55,195 bases of DNA from IMG/VR virus record IMGVR_UViG_3300017735_000009, positions 1 through 55,195 of that record; one strand, written 5' to 3'. Position 1 is the first letter of the stretch. The number at the start of each line of letters is the position of its first letter. Shown piece by piece: positions 54,361 to 55,195 of the stretch. A program made the position numbers and the translations under genes. The notes beneath the pieces are model-generated. The model was not told the DNA's origin. It made no database searches and was given only the letters and a program-made list of their open reading frames with translations. The stretch is from a virus.

Positions 54361-54857
54361 AAACTCCTTGGTATAACTCTAATTCCGGATGAGCAAGTAT
54401 TATAACGTGAATACTTGTTTGTGTCAAGAAAACCTGTTACCCAAACTGCATCACCTTTCTGATATTGTAAATTTGGATCTACTTCTTGAATTATACTTCG
54501 TGCTTTGCCTTTGACTTCTATGATCAATTCAATACCATTTCTATCTTTGGATTTGCTAACAGCATTACCAACAGCATCACCTATAACTGCTCCTGCAAGT
54601 GTGGCTACTAATTGTGTTGCATCGTTCTCATCTTCTGTTGCTTCATTGGCTATATATCCGCCAATGCCTGCACCAACTGTTTTTGATGTTTGTCTACTTT
54701 CTTCTAACGTTACATTAAGTAGATCAATTATTGTGCCTGCGGTTACAGGGCATGAGTCTCTGGCATCACCAATGCTTGGAGCAGTTGGTGTGTAAGAGTT
54801 GCCAGTGGCACATGCCTGTAATAACATTACTAAACTGATAGTGAATAATTTGTTCAT
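54357..54857 (-). CDS. Glycine-zipper lipoprotein (SlyB/17-kDa antigen-like)
   Basis: I start at MNKLFTISLVMLLQACATG (54857), with a lipobox LQAC; the extra 8 residues of the longer frame are unlikely. A glycine zipper (TVGAGIGGYIANEA, then LAGAVIGDAVGNAVSKS) is followed by a conserved C-terminal domain (KGDAVWVTGFLDTNKY). It should be in the outer or inner membrane facing the periplasm. It could strengthen or alter the host envelope. Start overlaps the stop of metK. Confidence 0.75.
   Translation of the reverse strand: MNKLFTISLVMLLQACATGNSYTPTAPSIGDARDSCPVTAGTIIDLLNVTLEESRQTSKTVGAGIGGYIANEATEDENDATQLVATLAGAVIGDAVGNAVSKSKDRNGIELIIEVKGKARSIIQEVDPNLQYQKGDAVWVTGFLDTNKYSRYNTCSSGIRVIPRSL
54399..54427 (-). 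promoter_or_regulatory. Sigma70-type promoter of the acidic-guaC unit
   Basis: Minus-strand TTGACA (54422-54427), 17-bp spacer, TATAAT (54399-54404), lying inside the 3' end of the lipoprotein gene. Confidence 0.8.
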
Positions 54858-55195
54858 AGTGCTAAATTTATTTCTTCCCATGGTAATCCATTGTTCTTGC
54901 CAAAGTGTCCATATACTGTTGTTTGTGTGAGGTCTAATGAAAATAGATCAAACCTATCAACAATACCTTTGGGTGTTAAGTCTACTTTAGAGCAAATCAA
55001 ATCTGCTAAGTCGGTTCTAACTTCACCGTCAGCATATACATAAACACTGGTTGGTTCTTTAACACTAATAGCATAACTTAATTGTACTGTGCAATTTTCT
55101 GCTTTACCTGATGCTACAATGTTCTTTGCCAAATAGCGAGCCATATATGCGGCTGATCGGTCGACTTTAGTACAGTCCTTACCGCTAAATGCACC
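54854..55195 (-). CDS. metK: S-adenosylmethionine synthetase, partial (C-terminal part)
   Basis: The frame continues past the window's right edge; 113 residues are visible. The first visible residues, GAFSGKDCTKVDRSAAYMAR, correspond to the MetK SGKDPTKVDRSAAY motif, with Cys where Pro is usual. VSYAISVKEPTSVYVYADG, then VYGHFGKNNGLPWEE match the MetK end. Makes AdoMet, the substrate of SpeD-like and radical SAM enzymes in this window. Full length and activity cannot be judged here. Confidence 0.92.
   Translation of the reverse strand, partial: GAFSGKDCTKVDRSAAYMARYLAKNIVASGKAENCTVQLSYAISVKEPTSVYVYADGEVRTDLADLICSKVDLTPKGIVDRFDLFSLDLTQTTVYGHFGKNNGLPWEEINLAL

Overview
The window looks like part of the genome of a T4-like marine myovirus. 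The evidence is a T4-type replication set (family B DNA polymerase, gp45-like clamp, gp44-like clamp-loader subunit), a DsbA-like DNA-binding protein, a gp31/GroES-like co-chaperonin, a PhoH-like ATPase, very large repeat-rich fibre proteins, a spanin pair, five tRNA genes, tightly overlapping genes almost all on the minus strand, T4-style late promoters (nTAAATA) and low G+C. Gene content (speD, MazG-like, ClpP, 2OG oxygenases, PhoH, A-type Fe-S carrier) is that of marine phages of Gram-negative bacteria such as cyanophages and pelagiphages. The host cannot be named from the sequence.

Layout: 1-2.8 kb is a compact string of very small, often membrane-spanning ORFs. 2.8-8.9 kb holds a MazG-like protein, a TGT/DpdA-like transglycosylase, the clamp, DNA polymerase and DsbA-like protein. 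8.9-14.3 kb holds small unknown genes mixed with five tRNA genes, a c-type cytochrome, SpeD-like AdoMet decarboxylase and a zinc-peptidase-like protein. 14.5-15.4 kb is a plus-strand pair, a putative oxygenase and a 7Fe ferredoxin. 15.4-26.1 kb is fibre and structural genes. 26-34.4 kb holds ClpA, DnaJ/CbpA, a possible glycosyltransferase, spanins and a MjaI-type endonuclease. 34.4-36.3 kb is an envelope set with a TorF-like porin. 36.3-43.2 kb holds PhoH, two radical SAM enzymes, the clamp loader, a glycosyltransferase and a short UDP-sugar dehydrogenase. 43.2-50.5 kb holds small unknown genes, 2OG oxygenases, co-chaperonin, a DnaE-like fragment, an A-type Fe-S carrier, ClpP and a SufE-like protein. 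50.6-55.2 kb holds NadE, GMP reductase, a glycine-zipper lipoprotein and the end of MetK.

Two promoter classes can be read. One is near-perfect sigma70-type, with a TTGACA-like box, 16-17 bp and TATAAT, in front of replication and other non-structural genes. The other is a T4-like late box, nTAAATA, in front of fibre and structural genes. At six late boxes exactly 5 nt separate the box from the start codon, which would put the predicted +1 on the A of ATG. These six lie in front of the SufE-like, A-type carrier, radical SAM, NadE and oxygenase-ferredoxin units and a small gene that leads into the second radical SAM gene.

Together the genes suggest a phage that brings its own Fe-S and electron-transfer equipment (SufE-like, A-type carrier, 7Fe ferredoxin, two radical SAM enzymes), AdoMet and NAD/purine metabolism (MetK, SpeD-like, NadE, GuaC), a near-complete ClpAP/DnaJ/co-chaperonin proteostasis set, and several exported envelope proteins (porin, cytochrome c, lipoproteins). 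How these genes cooperate is inference from co-occurrence and shared promoter style.
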